A stretch of 5,270 nt of DNA from Bacteroidota bacterium (GTDB taxonomy: Bacteria > Bacteroidota > Bacteroidia > Bacteroidales > B18-G4), in contig DAOVZP010000146.1 in assembly GCA_030635045.1 (NCBI GenBank), positions 1 through 5,270 on the forward strand. The letters run 5' to 3'. The notes under the pieces were generated by a model, which searched no databases, was not told where the DNA came from, and saw only the letters and a program-made list of their open reading frames with translations. Positions 1 to 5,265 of the stretch are shown here, piece by piece (position 1 is the first letter of the stretch; each line of letters opens with the position of its first letter). The position numbers and the translations under genes are program-made.

Positions 1-54
1 AGTACTTAGAGTACTTGGAGTACTTGGAGTACTTAGAGTACTTGGAGTACTTGG
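1..54. repeat. Tandem array of six 9-bp units (AGTACTTGG/AGTACTTAG)
   Basis: Six perfect-length 9-bp units run head to tail. Units 1 and 4 read AGTACTTAG and the other four read AGTACTTGG, so there may be a higher-order 27-bp period of three units. Each unit contains the 6-bp palindrome AGTACT, so neighbouring units can pair (GTACT-TGG-AGTAC) into many small hairpins. The array is cut by the window edge, so its true length is unknown. It lies about 100 bp upstream of the rpsF promoter. Because 9 is a multiple of 3, it creates a false open frame of repeated Glu-Tyr-Leu. No function can be read from it. Confidence 0.95.
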
Positions 55-132
55 AGTTATCCAGTATCCAGCATCCAGCATCCAGCATCCAGCACCCAGC
101 ACCCAGCACCCAGTATCCAGCATCCAGCATCC
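55..132. repeat. Tandem array of 7-bp units (AGCATCC and variants)
   Basis: An 8-bp transitional unit (AGTTATCC, 55-62) leads into ten 7-bp units from 63 to 132: AGTATCC once, AGCATCC three times, AGCACCC three times, AGTATCC once, then AGCATCC twice. Variants cluster in runs of identical units, as expected for slippage or unequal exchange. The array abuts the 9-bp array directly and ends 22 bp before the -33 element of the rpsF promoter. It has no spacers, so it is not a CRISPR array. A related 7-bp periodicity appears at the right edge of the window. Confidence 0.95.
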
Positions 133-154
133 AGCTCATTTATTATCCTAAACA

Positions 155-185
155 TTTGTTATTTAGGGAAAATATGGTAATTTTG
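155..185 (+). promoter_or_regulatory. Bacteroidota-type promoter of the rpsF operon
   Basis: TTTG at 155-158 matches the -33 element and TAATTTTG at 178-185 matches the -7 consensus TAnnTTTG at every fixed position, with a 19-bp spacer. This is the arrangement known for the primary sigma factor of Bacteroides and Flavobacterium. Transcription would begin near 190, giving a leader of about 50 nt before the rpsF start. At its 5' end the leader can form a small hairpin, TCCG (189-192) with CGGA (204-207). The rest is A/T-rich and unstructured, as is common ahead of starts in this phylum. Confidence 0.85.
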
Positions 186-240
186 CACTCCGTTTTTGAG
201 AAGCGGAAATAATAAATTCAATTAATTAACAAACTGAAAC

Positions 241-597
241 ATGAACCAGTACGAAACCGTTTTCATTATGACTCCCGTTTTGTCTGATGAACAGATGAAG
301 GAAGCGGTTGATAAGTATCGGGGTCATCTCAAGTCGAAAAAGGCTGAGGTGGTGCTCGATGAGAGCTGGGGTTTGAGGAAACTCGCCTATCCCATCCAGA
401 AAAAATCAACCGGGTTCTATCATCTTTTTGAATACAGAATTGATGGAGAAGAACTACAGGAATTTGAATTAATGTATAAAAGGGATGAGTGTATTCTTCG
501 TTTCCTTACCGTGAAACTGGATAAGCATGCCATTGCATACAATGAAAAGAAAAGGAAAAAAGCTGCGGAAGAAAAAGCCGCCGAACAAGATTCCTGA
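241..597 (+). CDS. rpsF: 30S ribosomal protein bS6
   Basis: This encodes 118 residues of the small-subunit platform protein bS6, which binds 16S rRNA as a heterodimer with bS18. Family hallmarks are the N-terminal strand NQYETVFIMTP (residues 2-12), WGLRKLAYPI at 43-52, the GFY turn at 58-60 and RFLTVK at 87-92. A charged Lys/Ala/Glu-rich tail (101-118) follows, as is common in this family. The start is the first ATG after the promoter; it has no Shine-Dalgarno sequence, only the A-rich context AACAAACTGAAAC. It is the first gene of a three-gene operon, 30 bp ahead of rpsR. In Bacteroidota, bS6 helps with bS18 and bS21 to hold the 16S 3' tail away from mRNA. Confidence 0.98.
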   Translation: MNQYETVFIMTPVLSDEQMKEAVDKYRGHLKSKKAEVVLDESWGLRKLAYPIQKKSTGFYHLFEYRIDGEELQEFELMYKRDECILRFLTVKLDKHAIAYNEKKRKKAAEEKAAEQDS

Positions 598-627
598 TCG
601 TTTACAAACCTTTAAACAACTAAAACA

Positions 628-897
628 ATGGCACAAAACAGTGGTGATATTAAATATCTGACTCCCATTGCAGTCGATACCAAGAAGAAAAAATACTGCC
701 GTTTCAAAAAAAGCGGTATCAAATACATTGACTATAAGGATGCTAACTTCCTTTTAAAATTTGTTAACGAACAAGGTAAGATCCTTCCACGGAGGATCAC
801 AGGAACTTCAACCAAGTATCAGAAAAAAGTGGCACAGGCTGTTAAGCGTGCACGCCACCTTGGCCTGATGCCTTATGTTGCTGACCTTTTAAAATAG
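628..897 (+). CDS. rpsR: 30S ribosomal protein bS18
   Basis: This encodes 89 residues, the usual length for bS18, which pairs with bS6 on the 30S platform. The sequence shows the canonical blocks KKYCRFKK (21-28), IDYKD (34-38), [12 protein letters not shown] (50-61) and [12 protein letters not shown] (73-84). The N-terminal 20 residues are variable in the family. The start ATG follows an A-rich stretch (AACAACTAAAACA) with no Shine-Dalgarno sequence. The TAG stop codon at 895-897 overlaps the AGGAGG of the rplI ribosome-binding site, and only 11 bp separate it from the rplI start, so termination here and initiation on rplI may be coupled. Confidence 0.98.
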   Translation: MAQNSGDIKYLTPIAVDTKKKKYCRFKKSGIKYIDYKDANFLLKFVNEQGKILPRRITGTSTKYQKKVAQAVKRARHLGLMPYVADLLK

Positions 898-901
898 GAG
901 G
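896..901 (+). promoter_or_regulatory. Strong Shine-Dalgarno site for rplI
   Basis: AGGAGG lies 7 nt before the rplI ATG and shares its first two bases with the rpsR stop codon. It is a perfect six-base match to the anti-Shine-Dalgarno CCUCCU. rpsF and rpsR in the same operon have no such site. Strong sites are unusual in Bacteroidota because the anti-Shine-Dalgarno is normally sequestered by bS21, bS18 and bS6. It may serve re-initiation after rpsR, or it may respond to ribosomes lacking one of those proteins. Both functions are inferred. Confidence 0.8.
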
Positions 902-908
902 ATAAAAA

Positions 909-1358
909 ATGGAAGTTATTCTTAAACAAGACGTACCCGGACTGGGATATAAAAGCGACCTTATTACCGTTAAAAACGGATATGCAAGGAATTACCTGAT
1001 CCCAAAGGGGCTTGCAGTACTGGCAACAGAATCCAGCAAAAAGGTTCTTGCCGAAGACAAAAAGCAAAAATCCCACAAAGAAGAAAAGATCCTGAAAGAA
1101 GCTGAAGAGCTGGCAAAAGGATTGGAAGCATTGAAAATCAAGATCGCAGCCAAAGCCGGTACTTCCGGAAAGATCTTCGGTTCTGTCAATGATATTCAAA
1201 TCGCAAATGCGATCAAGGAACAACATAAGTTTGATATCGACAGGAAAGACATTTCCGTTGATGGTGAATCTATCAAGGAACTTGGTGAATACATTGCCAA
1301 GATCAGGCTTCACAAGGATGTTGTTGTTGATTTGAAATTTGAAGTATACGCAGAATAA
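909..1358 (+). CDS. rplI: 50S ribosomal protein bL9
   Basis: This encodes 149 residues, the standard length of bL9, an elongated two-domain protein bound near the L1 stalk of the large subunit that influences frame maintenance. The N-terminal domain holds the signature GYARNYLIPKGLA (24-36). A long charged linker helix rich in Lys and Glu covers about 41-74. The C-terminal rRNA-binding domain contains GKIFGSV (87-93), the family-typical IDRKDI (110-115) and LHKDVVVDLKFEV (134-146). The start is fixed by the AGGAGG 7 nt upstream. It is the last gene of the rpsF-rpsR-rplI operon and is followed 27 bp later by an intrinsic terminator. Confidence 0.98.
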   Translation: MEVILKQDVPGLGYKSDLITVKNGYARNYLIPKGLAVLATESSKKVLAEDKKQKSHKEEKILKEAEELAKGLEALKIKIAAKAGTSGKIFGSVNDIQIANAIKEQHKFDIDRKDISVDGESIKELGEYIAKIRLHKDVVVDLKFEVYAE

Positions 1359-1385
1359 AGCATTAAGCTTATAATACTAATTGAA

Positions 1386-1422
1386 AGTCATTTCGGGCAT
1401 TGCGCGAAATGGCTTTTTTTTT
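1386..1422 (+). terminator. Intrinsic terminator of the rpsF-rpsR-rplI operon
   Basis: AGTCATTTCG (1386-1395) pairs with CGAAATGGCT (1405-1414) as a 10-bp stem with one G-U wobble, and the adjacent A and T bases can extend it. The loop is 9 nt and nine T's follow (1414-1422). It starts 27 bp after the rplI stop and ends 8 bp before the stop codon of the convergent gtrA gene. Read on the - strand the same hairpin is followed only by a short T-poor stretch (ACTTTC), so it may end gtrA transcription as well, but less strongly. Confidence 0.92.
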
Positions 1423-1430
1423 GAGTATCC

Positions 1431-1832
1431 CTACCCCTGGTTAAAGGTTATAAAGAAATTAGCAAGGAAATTCCAGAGTGTTACCACACAGATAGCAAAG
1501 AACTTTGCTACATAGAAGTTAATCTTGAACTTGCTGACGATCAGCCACAGGATCAGGTTGTTGATTCCAAGCCCAACTATGGAAATGGCCAGAAATTCGG
1601 TATATTCAAGAGCAATATCAGGATTGTCGCTTTCAAAAGTCCACACCCTGTTGAGAATATAATTTGTGCTTGCCGCTATTGTGAAGCCGATTGAGTTTGC
1701 AACGTACTTCTGGATTTTAAAGATCTCCTTGAAGAGGTATGTAAAGGCATAATCGACAAGTAGTCCGGAGAAGCCAACAGCAGCAAACTTCAGAAATTTC
1801 AAGATAAAAGATGTGCTAAGAAAGTCGAACAT
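1431..1832 (-). CDS. GtrA-family (DPMS/GtrA-like) membrane protein
   Basis: This encodes 133 residues with four hydrophobic segments at about 14-34, 43-62, 78-100 and 106-128, the size and topology of the GtrA family (Pfam GtrA/DPMS). Family-typical residues are KFAAVGFSG (15-23) with Asp27, the loop NYILNRVWTF (57-66), and WNFLANFFITF (120-130) at the C-terminus. Members act in the inner membrane in cell-surface polysaccharide work, often proposed to help move undecaprenyl-linked sugars, and are frequently paired with a GT2 glycosyltransferase. No glycosyltransferase is in this window, so the substrate cannot be inferred. It lies 44 bp downstream of the peptidase gene on the same strand, with no clear promoter in the gap, so co-transcription is likely. 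Confidence 0.88.
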   Translation of the reverse strand: MFDFLSTSFILKFLKFAAVGFSGLLVDYAFTYLFKEIFKIQKYVANSIGFTIAASTNYILNRVWTFESDNPDIALEYTEFLAISIVGLGINNLILWLIVSKFKINFYVAKFFAICVVTLWNFLANFFITFNQG

Positions 1833-1876
1833 GCCAGATCAATAATTCGCTAAGATATAAAAACGAAAGGATTGGT

Positions 1877-3652
1877 TTAAAGTTGTACCAGGAGCACAAG
1901 CTTTTTACCATCCCTGATCACATCCACTGTAATGATCTGGCCGGGTTCCAATTTTTTAAGCCTGGCCATATAATCATAAATATTCGTCACTTCCATGCCA
2001 TCCAGCGCGACGATAATATCGTCCTTTTGCATACCGGCACTTTCAGCCGGACCGCCACTACTTACACCTCCAACACCAAGCCCGTTATTCTCACTATTTG
2101 CGAAATCGGGCACGATACCAAGGGTTACCTTAAATTGCACGCCTTTTGAACGGCTTTTTGCACCGGCTACCTGGTAAGTCAGAGCAGCATCTTTATTGGC
2201 AATATCCATGACCAGGTCGAACGAAAGATCAGAGACTGCTTTCTCCCCTTCAAAATTGATGAATTCAATATCATCCCGGGGGGTATGGTAATCCTGGTGT
2301 GCACCTGTGGAGATAAAGAACACCGGGATGTCAACGGCATAAAATGATGCATGGTCGGATGGGCCAAAACCTTCTTTTGAGAATGATCCTTTCATATTAT
2401 GAGCCTCCAGGTATTTATTAAGCAGGTCTTCGGTCTCAAGCGAAGTACCGGTACCACCAATGGCTATTGATCTTTCATCACTCAGGCGGCCAATCATATC
2501 AAAATTGAACATAGACACGACCATGTCCATATCAATAACAGGGTTTTCCACAAAATATTTGGAGCCAATGAGTCCCATCTCCTCCGCACCGAAGGCAACA
2601 ATAACAACAGATCTTCTTAAGTCGTCCTTATTTGATGCGATCCTCTCTGCGATCTCTATGATCCCTGCAACGCCGGAAGCATTGTCATCAGCACCATTGT
2701 GCACCGCTTCGGTATCAGGTTCCCGCGACCCGGAGCCGGGGCCACCCATCCCAAGGTGGTCGTAATGCCCGCCAATCACGATGATCTCATCTTTCAAAAC
2801 AGGATCATTTCCCCGGATCATACCCACAACATTCATGGTCCTTACCTTCTGATGAACCACATCTGAAACCCCATGAAGCCCGGTTTGGGTTTCAAATGAA
2901 TGCGGGGCCTTTTGGCTGATGATCTTTTCCTCGAGGGCAGCCACAGGAACACCAAGCAATGAATCGATGAACCAACGTTTTACGTGAAATACCGGTATAC
3001 CGGCATCTGAAGTTGTCTTATCATAAAACATCCGCATCAGGGCATCATCCTTATCAAATGAAGGCCCCGAAACAAACAATACTCCTCCGGCACCATTGTC
3101 CTTGGCAGTCAATACCTTTTCCCTTAATCCGGCATCAGCAGCAAAAGGGCTGTCAGGATTATCCTCATCCGGTTCTCCACGCAGGATGACCACCCATTTT
3201 CCACTGATATCCAGGCCATGATAATCATTCCAGCTCATTGAATCATTTTCTACATTGAAACCATAACCTGCAAACACGACTTCTGCTGTCATTTCAGTGT
3301 TTTTGGAAAATGACATTGGAATGAAATCTTTCCCGATAATTACTTTTTGCTCTCCCGATGACAGTATATTTCCGTCACCGGCATCAACACTCGTTACCAC
3401 TTCAAAATACTGGAAGCCATTTTCGGCGATCAAATCGATTCCGGCCTTGCGAAACTCATTTGCAATGTATTCTGCAGCCAAACGATCACCCTCAGTCCCG
3501 GGCAACCTTCCTTCCAATTCATCTGAAGCCAGGTATCCGATGTGCTGTTGCAGTTCGTCAGAAGTGATCTCGGGATTTTCCTGAGCAACAGAAGCCATGA
3601 TGAAGCCAATGATCAGTATAACAGCTAATGAAAGCTTTTTTAGGGTTTGCAT
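1877..3652 (-). CDS. Secreted M28-family zinc metallopeptidase with PA and PDZ domains
   Basis: This encodes 591 residues from the ATG at 3652. A classical signal peptide (two Lys at 5-6, hydrophobic core about 7-20, likely cut in SVA-Q after residue 23) sends it to the periplasm or beyond; there is no lipobox Cys. A protease-associated (PA) region spans about 120-250. The M28 catalytic domain at about 270-490 shows the expected residues: His296 and Asp298 in GGHYDHLG, Asp323 in NGADDNASG, Glu357 and Glu358 in GAEEMG, Asp385 in NFDMIG, and His456 in YHTPRDD. This indicates an active di-zinc aminopeptidase or exopeptidase. A PDZ domain (about 505-591) with GGPAESAGMQKDDIIVALDG closes the protein. 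An upstream in-frame GTG at 3676 would spoil the signal peptide and is not preferred. Natural substrates are unknown. Confidence 0.93.
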   Translation of the reverse strand: MQTLKKLSLAVILIIGFIMASVAQENPEITSDELQQHIGYLASDELEGRLPGTEGDRLAAEYIANEFRKAGIDLIAENGFQYFEVVTSVDAGDGNILSSGEQKVIIGKDFIPMSFSKNTEMTAEVVFAGYGFNVENDSMSWNDYHGLDISGKWVVILRGEPDEDNPDSPFAADAGLREKVLTAKDNGAGGVLFVSGPSFDKDDALMRMFYDKTTSDAGIPVFHVKRWFIDSLLGVPVAALEEKIISQKAPHSFETQTGLHGVSDVVHQKVRTMNVVGMIRGNDPVLKDEIIVIGGHYDHLGMGGPGSGSREPDTEAVHNGADDNASGVAGIIEIAERIASNKDDLRRSVVIVAFGAEEMGLIGSKYFVENPVIDMDMVVSMFNFDMIGRLSDERSIAIGGTGTSLETEDLLNKYLEAHNMKGSFSKEGFGPSDHASFYAVDIPVFFISTGAHQDYHTPRDDIEFINFEGEKAVSDLSFDLVMDIANKDAALTYQVAGAKSRSKGVQFKVTLGIVPDFANSENNGLGVGGVSSGGPAESAGMQKDDIIVALDGMEVTNIYDYMARLKKLEPGQIITVDVIRDGKKLVLLVQL

Positions 3653-3681
3653 AAGGTAGGTTTTAAAAGTTAACACAACGA

Positions 3682-3715
3682 CAGAAGTATATTCCTGCTA
3701 TAACAGAAGCACAAA
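3682..3715 (-). promoter_or_regulatory. Candidate promoter of the M28 peptidase gene
   Basis: On the - strand TTTG (3715-3712) is followed after 22 bp by TACTTCTG (3689-3682), one mismatch from TAnnTTTG. The spacer is two to three bases longer than ideal. It would start a transcript near 3675, about 23 nt before the ATG at 3652. The -33 element immediately follows the dehydrogenase stop codon, so the peptidase may have its own promoter as well as read-through. The match is only moderate. Confidence 0.4.
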
Positions 3716-3716
3716 A

Positions 3717-4544
3717 CTACTTAAAATCATCAAAACACACGCCGGTGATCTCTTCGCTTAACTCCCACAGGTTTCTCCTGGCACCCGGGTCGTATGAGAA
3801 AGCTGAAGGTTCAGCTTGTTTACTTTCTGAAAAATACTTCCCTGTAATAGCAGACAGGGCTTCCCGGGAAGCAAGGTGTACCGATGTCCTGCAACCCTTG
3901 TCGACCGAGCTGCCGGATATTCCAAAGCCTTCATACAGGAGCTTTGTAGTGATCACACCGGGGTGCAGGCTGTTGCTGGTGACAGCAGTCCCTTTCAGTC
4001 GCTCGGAAAGTTCATTGGAAAACAATACGTTGGCCAGCTTCGATAGTGCATAAGCACTGTAATCAATATATGTATTTATCTCCTGAATATCGTCAAAGTC
4101 AATTCGGGGGCTGTTAGTGTGAGCAACGGAACTAACGGTGATGATCCTGCCCTGTTCAGCCTTTTTAAGCAAGGGCAGCAATTGCAGGCTCAGGGCAAAG
4201 TGAGACAGATGGTTTACTGCAAAGGTCATTTCATAGCCATCTGTGGAAAACAACTGTCCGCGCGTGAAAACACCTGCATTGTTGATCAGCACATCAAGTT
4301 TTTCATGGCTTTGCATGATAGTTCCGGCAAGTTTTTTAACCTGAGACAGGGATGCCAGGTCAGCATTTTCATAGCTTACTGAACCGTTCCCGTTAATGCT
4401 CTCTATTTCCGCAAGGGTTTCTTCTCCGTGGGCTTTATTTCTTCCATGAATAATGACCCTGGCGCCCATCTTTGCCAATTCAATTGCTGTTCTCTTACCA
4501 ATTCCATCGGTCGCGCCTGTGATCAATACCGTTTTACCTTTCAT
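3717..4544 (-). CDS. Short-chain dehydrogenase/reductase, retinol-dehydrogenase-like
   Basis: This encodes 275 residues, a full-length classical SDR with a Rossmann fold for NAD(P)(H)-dependent oxidation or reduction of an alcohol/carbonyl substrate. Visible motifs, numbered from the ATG at 4544, are the cofactor loop TGATDGIG (9-16), HGR (33-35) whose Arg35 suggests NADP(H) preference, NNAG (88-91), Asn111, the catalytic Ser in VSS (137-139), Tyr165 and Lys169 in YALSK, and HPG (194-196). The catalytic tetrad Asn-Ser-Tyr-Lys is complete. The overall pattern resembles RDH11/WWOX-type reductases, but the substrate cannot be read from the sequence. A GTG one codon upstream (4547-4545) is a weaker start. 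The stop is 64 bp before the peptidase ATG. There is no signal peptide, so it acts in the cytoplasm. Confidence 0.93.
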   Translation of the reverse strand: MKGKTVLITGATDGIGKRTAIELAKMGARVIIHGRNKAHGEETLAEIESINGNGSVSYENADLASLSQVKKLAGTIMQSHEKLDVLINNAGVFTRGQLFSTDGYEMTFAVNHLSHFALSLQLLPLLKKAEQGRIITVSSVAHTNSPRIDFDDIQEINTYIDYSAYALSKLANVLFSNELSERLKGTAVTSNSLHPGVITTKLLYEGFGISGSSVDKGCRTSVHLASREALSAITGKYFSESKQAEPSAFSYDPGARRNLWELSEEITGVCFDDFK

Positions 4545-4704
4545 CACACTGAGTATTATTCTAACCTAACAACAATTCCGGGGTATTGTTCAGGCTTTTG
4601 AGAAATCATTACGTAGCTACGGCTATGTTCAAATTTTTTGCATCGTCAGAAACAAAAATTTCTACGACTTATGCGACACAATACACTTGACTTAACACTA
4701 GCTC
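4545..4704. other. Intergenic region upstream of the SDR gene, with hairpin
   Basis: No gene is visible here and I see no convincing TTTG/TAnnTTTG pair for the dehydrogenase on the - strand, although its promoter should lie here. The stretch holds a perfect 10-bp palindrome CGTAGCTACG (4612-4621). It also holds an imperfect hairpin at 4640-4674: GCAT, CGT and AGAAA pair with TTTCT, ACG and ATGC around a CAAAAA loop, with a one-base and a four-base bulge. Just before it AAATTTTTTG (4631-4640) can alternatively pair with CAAAAATTT (4653-4661). The role of these is unknown. Confidence 0.6.
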
Positions 4705-4846
4705 CAAAACAGGAATGCGATTCCCAATCTGGGACAAAAAGCATGTATTCGAAAAATCTTACAAGGCTGATTTTGTGCTACTTAATCTAATGGCATCCTT
4801 TTTGTTATTACCTACTTGCCTTATAAAGATTTGGTTTTGTTTATTT

Positions 4847-4884
4847 GAAAGGAGCTGTCTTGACCAGACGGCTCTTTTCTTTTT
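4847..4884 (+). terminator. Terminator hairpin 1 of copy A
   Basis: GAAAGGAGCTGTC (4847-4859) pairs with GACGGCTCTTTTC (4867-4879) as a 13-bp stem with two G-U wobbles and a 7-nt loop TTGACCA, followed by five T's. It acts on + strand transcripts, but no + strand gene lies upstream as far as the rplI terminator. That suggests a short non-coding transcript starting within or just before the repeat. Confidence 0.75.
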
Positions 4885-4885
4885 C

Positions 4886-4909
4886 ACCGGCAGTAACGCC
4901 GGTTTTTTT
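4886..4909 (+). terminator. Terminator hairpin 2 of copy A
   Basis: ACCGGC (4886-4891) pairs with GCCGGT (4898-4903) around AGTAAC and is followed by seven T's. It comes right after hairpin 1, so the two form a tandem fail-safe terminator. Confidence 0.8.
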
Positions 4910-5123
4910 ATGTTTACGAGGGTAAAAAATACGAGGCACAAAGCCATCTGTGGAAAACAGTTGTAAACAATAATTATCCTCAAAACAGGAATACCATTCC
5001 CAATTTGGGATAAAAAGCAAGTATTCTAAAAACCTTAAAAGACTGATCTTACGCTATTTAATCTAATGGCATCCTTTTTGTTATTTACCTACTTGCCTTA
5101 TAAAGATTTGGTTTTGTTTATTT

Positions 5124-5162
5124 GAAAGGAGCTGTCGTGACCAGACGGCTCTTTTCTTTTTT
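5124..5162 (+). terminator. Terminator hairpin 1 of copy B
   Basis: The same 13-bp stem as in copy A lies at 5124-5136 and 5144-5156, with the loop changed to GTGACCA, followed by six T's. It is separated from the second hairpin by a single C. Confidence 0.75.
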
Positions 5163-5163
5163 C

Positions 5164-5187
5164 ACCGGCTGTATCGCCGGTTTTTTT
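5164..5187 (+). terminator. Terminator hairpin 2 of copy B
   Basis: ACCGGC (5164-5169) pairs with GCCGGT (5176-5181), with seven T's after it. The loop is TGTATC instead of AGTAAC in copy A, while the stem is unchanged. Confidence 0.8.
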
Positions 5188-5237
5188 ATGTTTATGAGGA
5201 CAAAAAAATACGAGGCACAAAGCAATCTGAAATTACC

Positions 5238-5265
5238 TCGCACCCCGTACCATGCACCTTGTACT
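5238..5265. repeat. Degenerate 7-bp periodic repeat at the right edge
   Basis: Four consecutive 7-bp units TCGCACC, CCGTACC, ATGCACC and TTGTACT fit NNGYACY. The pattern may continue past the window edge. The period equals that of the array at 55-132, though the unit differs. Confidence 0.5.

Larger units (their letters stand above)
4705..4950 (+). repeat. Structured direct repeat, copy A
   Basis: This is the first of two head-to-tail copies, offset by 276 bp. By hand alignment the first 77 bp differ from copy B at 13 positions (about 83% identity), whereas the following 169 bp differ at 7 positions plus three single-base indels in homopolymer runs (about 94%). The 5' end can form GGAAT-GCG-ATTCC (4712-4724) or, alternatively, TCCCA-ATC-TGGGA (4722-4734); the two share bases and exclude each other. 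The 3' half holds two terminators. Open frames in this copy are broken in copy B, so it is judged non-coding. Confidence 0.9.
4981..5229 (+). repeat. Structured direct repeat, copy B
   Basis: This is the second copy, 30 bp after the end of copy A. Its 5' alternative hairpins are GGAAT-ACC-ATTCC (4988-5000) and TCCCA-ATT-TGGGA (4998-5010): the stems are identical to copy A and the loops changed. Relative to copy A it has extra single bases in T and A runs, which shift reading frames, and its frame is closed by a TAA soon after the 5' hairpins. It ends at ATCTG, after which the two copies are unrelated. Confidence 0.9.

Noticed and set aside
55..132. CRISPR array
   Set aside because: Units are 7 bp and contiguous with no spacers, and no cas gene is nearby.
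15..212. 65-codon open frame beginning with repeated Glu-Tyr-Leu
   Set aside because: It is produced by the 9-bp and 7-bp tandem arrays, runs through the rpsF promoter and has no family features.
873..1313. 146-codon open frame opposite rplI
   Set aside because: It is an antisense shadow of a clearly conserved ribosomal protein gene, rich in Phe and Cys from the Lys/Glu codons of rplI.
3653..3676. Longer M28 peptidase start at GTG 3676
   Set aside because: It adds eight residues before a textbook signal peptide and starts at or just before the predicted transcription start; the ATG at 3652 fits better.
4950..4958. DnaA box (TTTTCCACA on the - strand)
   Set aside because: There is one near-consensus box only, its second occurrence lies inside the SDR coding sequence, and there is no cluster or AT-rich unwinding region typical of an origin.
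4715..4966. 83-codon open frame in copy A
   Set aside because: In copy B the start codon is lost, a TAA interrupts the frame early and single-base indels shift it. A short block, FPIWDKK, is kept with two synonymous changes, but this is explained equally well by the conserved hairpin. The frame also runs through both terminator hairpins.
4759..4983. 74-codon open frame on the - strand opposite copy A
   Set aside because: It crosses the terminators and is not preserved in copy B because of the indels.
4705..5229. Insertion sequence or MITE
   Set aside because: No transposase, no terminal inverted repeats pairing the two ends and no target-site duplication could be seen for either copy.
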